This document shows positions 63,001-64,000 of a DNA stretch of 64,000 bases, in pieces. This stretch comes from Flammeovirgaceae bacterium. GTDB lineage: Bacteria; Bacteroidota; Bacteroidia; Cytophagales; Cyclobacteriaceae. The notes beneath the pieces are model-generated. The model ran no database searches. It saw nothing but the letters and a program-made list of their open reading frames with translations, and was not told the DNA's origin. The stretch spans positions 2,789,225-2,853,224 of the forward strand of contig CP054185.1 of NCBI GenBank assembly GCA_015180985.1. Reading direction: 5' to 3'. The translations under genes and the position numbers were made by a program. Numbering within the stretch: the first letter of the stretch is position 1; every line of letters starts with the position of its first letter.

Positions 63001-63072
63001 TCGGGTGACTTCATCCTGACGGGCAACAACGGCAAACAATTTAAGGATAGCATTCAGTACAACTTCACTCAT
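60016..63072 (-). CDS. TerB-FHA-ABC-ABC2 fusion transporter
   Basis: A 1018-residue protein combining four parts: an N-terminal TerB-like helical domain (residues 1-130; LFAVVARQDEVTRQEREQIR and VLADEMITTREKDLLKVIG), an FHA-like beta domain (about 150-230; VYLNGVPIKPGFISVLAVGS), an ABC ATPase (about 240-470; Walker A GASGAGKS, Q-loop FVPQDDLLIEDL, signature ISGGQRKRLN, Walker B AVLFCDEPTSGL, H-loop VIHQPSSD) and an ABC2/ABCG-like permease with some six helices (from about 575; IINLLEAPLLAFILAFIVRY) with a long cytoplasmic insert before the last helix (residues 990-1010). It is a full half-transporter, probably a homodimer. The substrate is unknown. Confidence 0.88.
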   Translation of the reverse strand: MSEVVLNAILKLFAVVARQDEVTRQEREQIRAFLAEHVSISKLDHYLIRFDEYSREVSSQDQQRDIQTIQKICAGLNLEITQKQKVIITLELIRIVLADEMITTREKDLLKVIGSEFKISEADIQAALLFVLGKDATLLESDSILIISSASAPSSGQSKRISRKSLNGFIAVLYFRNVELYFVKYIGNSDVYLNGVPIKPGFISVLAVGSTLRWEKDDPVYYGEILNAFKKFSESGRISFEAKNITFKFKNGKLGLRQVNLAEQSGNLVALMGASGAGKSTLLYVLNGTEKPSEGQVLINGIDIHKEPEKIEGVIGFVPQDDLLIEDLTVYENLYYAAKLCFNDKEEESIHFLVMKTLEDLGLAEIKDLKVGSPLRKTISGGQRKRLNIGLELLREPAVLFCDEPTSGLSSRDSENIIDLLKELSLKGKLVFAVIHQPSSDIFKKFDRLLILDTGGYQIYYGNPVDAIVYFKKSIDLVSSDEGECYACGNVNPEQIFNIIETKIINEYGHFTNERKITPEQWSRIYKNSAKLPPIETAHEPIKSSLQIPGRLKQTLLFSMRDLKAKLHNRQYMIINLLEAPLLAFILAFIVRYYNVDDKLLSGYVFAKNLNLPAYLFMSVIVALFMGLTVSAEEIIRDRKILKREAFLHLSRSSYLLSKISILFTLSAIQTLTFVVVGNYILEIRGMLPEHWMILFTVSCFANVLGLNISSAFNSAVTIYILIPLLIIPQLILSGVVVKFDKLNPVIGNTATVPFVGDLMASRWAFEAAMVTQFKDNRYEKKFYLYDKIMAESDYKKVYYLPELETRLQYCLNNLKAIDRDVIAKVMRDLDLIRNELRKEALFVNTSQDMVWTDNITLKHFDSLTYVRASEFLVSLRRFYIRLYNKADDEKEKLVASMTDSPEKEREYELFRERYRNEAIAEFVKNLSETHRIIEKDGKLIQKIYPIYKDPEPEHIVDFDAQFYMPAKHFLNRNVSTLIFNTGVIWSMTLVLAITLYFDVLRRIIDGIGNLSNPLYKK

Positions 63073-63133
63073 AGGCTGAGGGTGTTAAGCAAGGTTAAAT
63101 ATACGTCAAACCCATGGATTATAGCGAAATAAA

Positions 63134-63163
63134 AAGGCCCTGGCGTTTGTTCACCAGGGCCTT
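63134..63163 (-). terminator. Intrinsic terminator downstream of the edge gene
   Basis: AAGGCCCTGG (63134-63143) and CCAGGGCCTT (63154-63163) form a 10-bp stem; read on the minus strand it is followed by a T-rich run into 63127. It lies 21 nt beyond the stop of the partial gene at 63185 and so separates it from the ABC fusion gene. Confidence 0.8.
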
Positions 63164-63184
63164 CAGAGATTTTTATTTACAAAG

Positions 63185-64000
63185 TTATTCTGTAATACCT
63201 TTTCGAATCTTACCGACAATAGAACTAATCTGTGTCAGGTTCTTATCCGAAAGGACCATATCAGCCCGGTTGTTGCGAATCTGCTCTTCGATATTCAATG
63301 CTGCATAGGCTTTTTCAAGTTCCTGTAAATCAACAACAATACCGGCCACGGGTTCAGTTTGTTCAACTGAACTGAGCATTTTTAAAAGTTCAGTTACTGA
63401 TTTCTTTTGGTTAAGAATAACCTGAATTACCGGAGTAAGAATAAGGTTGCGGGCATCATCCGGAAGCAAATTTTTCGGATACGAATTAACTAAACCGGTT
63501 GAGATATAAAGACCCTCAATGAAACTTCCTGTAACCACCAATGCGGCCAGGCGGTTGCGGCTGTCGTCTTTCAGCAGGCGCTCGGTTTGCTTAAGGGTTT
63601 GATCCAACAAGGACGTAAGTGAGTCTTTATTGGAGATGTTAGCCTCAAAGCGCTTAAGGATTTCCATATCAAACGTACCGATTACACCCAGAATATCAGC
63701 CAGGTTCTTACAGGAGTTGAGGTAGTCAATGGCTTCCTGGGTTTTATCGTAGGAGGCCAGGTACCCGATATCAGCCGCATAAACACCCAGGTTAAGGGCA
63801 GCTTTATCGTTCCTGCGGGTGTACCGCTCGGCATTATTAATCGGGTTAACAAGGCTTTGGTTAAATTCGGCCCCGGTTTGCTGTATCATATAAGGAATTT
63901 CTGACGGTGAAGGGATGCCGTAAACGACTTCTTCAATGGACTGCTTAAGGTTCTTATTCGCTTCGTCAAACTCAGCGGAATTTTTATCGGTGCCGCTTCC
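63185..64000 (-). CDS. Unknown protein, 5' end beyond the window
   Basis: The frame is open on the minus strand from the right edge (64000) to a stop at 63185, at least 271 codons long. It reads GSGTDKNSAEFDEANKNLKQ at the edge, which is typical for the first residues after a lipoprotein Cys, so the lipobox may lie just outside. The rest is entirely helical (DYLNSCKNLADILGVIGTFD, LLDQTLKQTERLLKDDSRNR) and ends SSIVGKIRKGITE. I do not recognise a family. A terminator follows at 63134-63163, so it is a separate transcript from the ABC fusion. Confidence 0.85.
   Translation of the reverse strand, partial: GSGTDKNSAEFDEANKNLKQSIEEVVYGIPSPSEIPYMIQQTGAEFNQSLVNPINNAERYTRRNDKAALNLGVYAADIGYLASYDKTQEAIDYLNSCKNLADILGVIGTFDMEILKRFEANISNKDSLTSLLDQTLKQTERLLKDDSRNRLAALVVTGSFIEGLYISTGLVNSYPKNLLPDDARNLILTPVIQVILNQKKSVTELLKMLSSVEQTEPVAGIVVDLQELEKAYAALNIEEQIRNNRADMVLSDKNLTQISSIVGKIRKGITE

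Overview
The window looks like a chromosomal segment of a Bacteroidota bacterium, most likely order Cytophagales. The evidence is a SusC/SusD pair, several TonB-dependent receptors with N-terminal carboxypeptidase-like domains, the gliding protein GldC, the ftsX-DUF3098-uppP-truB-ribF block, many secreted proteins with short hydrophobic leaders, and promoter-like sites of the Bacteroidota type (TTTG about 19 nt before TAnnTTTG). No rRNA, tRNA, CRISPR array, transposase or phage gene was recognised, and gene-free gaps never exceed about 240 bases.

Layout. 1-2910: end of a SusC receptor and its SusD lipoprotein. 2947-4638: a TPR lipoprotein and a DUF3592 membrane protein, head to head with only 9 nt between start codons. 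4657-11949: a complete histidine operon hisG-D-C-B-H-A-F-IE, preceded by what reads as a transcription attenuator: a 25-codon leader with five consecutive His codons, a terminator hairpin and a competing antiterminator pairing. 12029-19394: an iodotyrosine-deiodinase-like nitroreductase, a disulfide-less flavoprotein, a CtlX-like hydrolase, a PAP2 phosphatase, a head-GIN protein, riboflavin synthase and a secreted M20 amidohydrolase. 19561-22686: a six-gene cassette with its own winged-helix regulator and two matching palindromic operator candidates. 22757-26481: DUF72 protein, CysS, YidD and small secreted proteins. 26510-32858: alpha-L-fucosidase, then a GMC dehydrogenase with a Tat-type small subunit, a Gfo/Idh/MocA protein and an ACMSD-like amidohydrolase, a probable oxidative sugar module. 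32858-36111: a Cys-motif secreted protein, TrhO, MogA-like protein and an M23 peptidase. 36212-39867: an outer-membrane barrel overlapping a secreted TPR-CHAT protease-like protein. 40099-43223 (minus): TonB receptor, HMA-domain protein and HYC_CC_PP protein, a candidate copper uptake operon. 43330-49317: Pcm, acyl-CoA thioesterase, a membrane pyrophosphatase, a DUF2147 protein and a sigma/anti-sigma-like pair. 49404-54641: ftsX-DUF3098-uppP-truB-ribF, the two CoA-transferase subunits and gldC. 54792-59113: TonB receptor plus SGNH lipoprotein. 59162-64000 (minus): YdcF-like protein, a TerB-FHA-ABC-permease fusion and an edge-truncated unknown protein.

Several intergenic spacers hold repeat structure unrelated to the genes: two period-7 tandem arrays (5742-5826, 23665-23692), a 21-bp perfect inverted repeat (22687-22754), an 18-bp inverted repeat (25243-25295) and a 144-bp nested imperfect palindrome (39892-40035). 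The strongest candidates for a little-described system are the his leader, the self-regulated 19.5-22.7 kb cassette and the secreted TPR-CHAT/barrel pair. All functional calls are from reading motifs by eye; no database search was possible.
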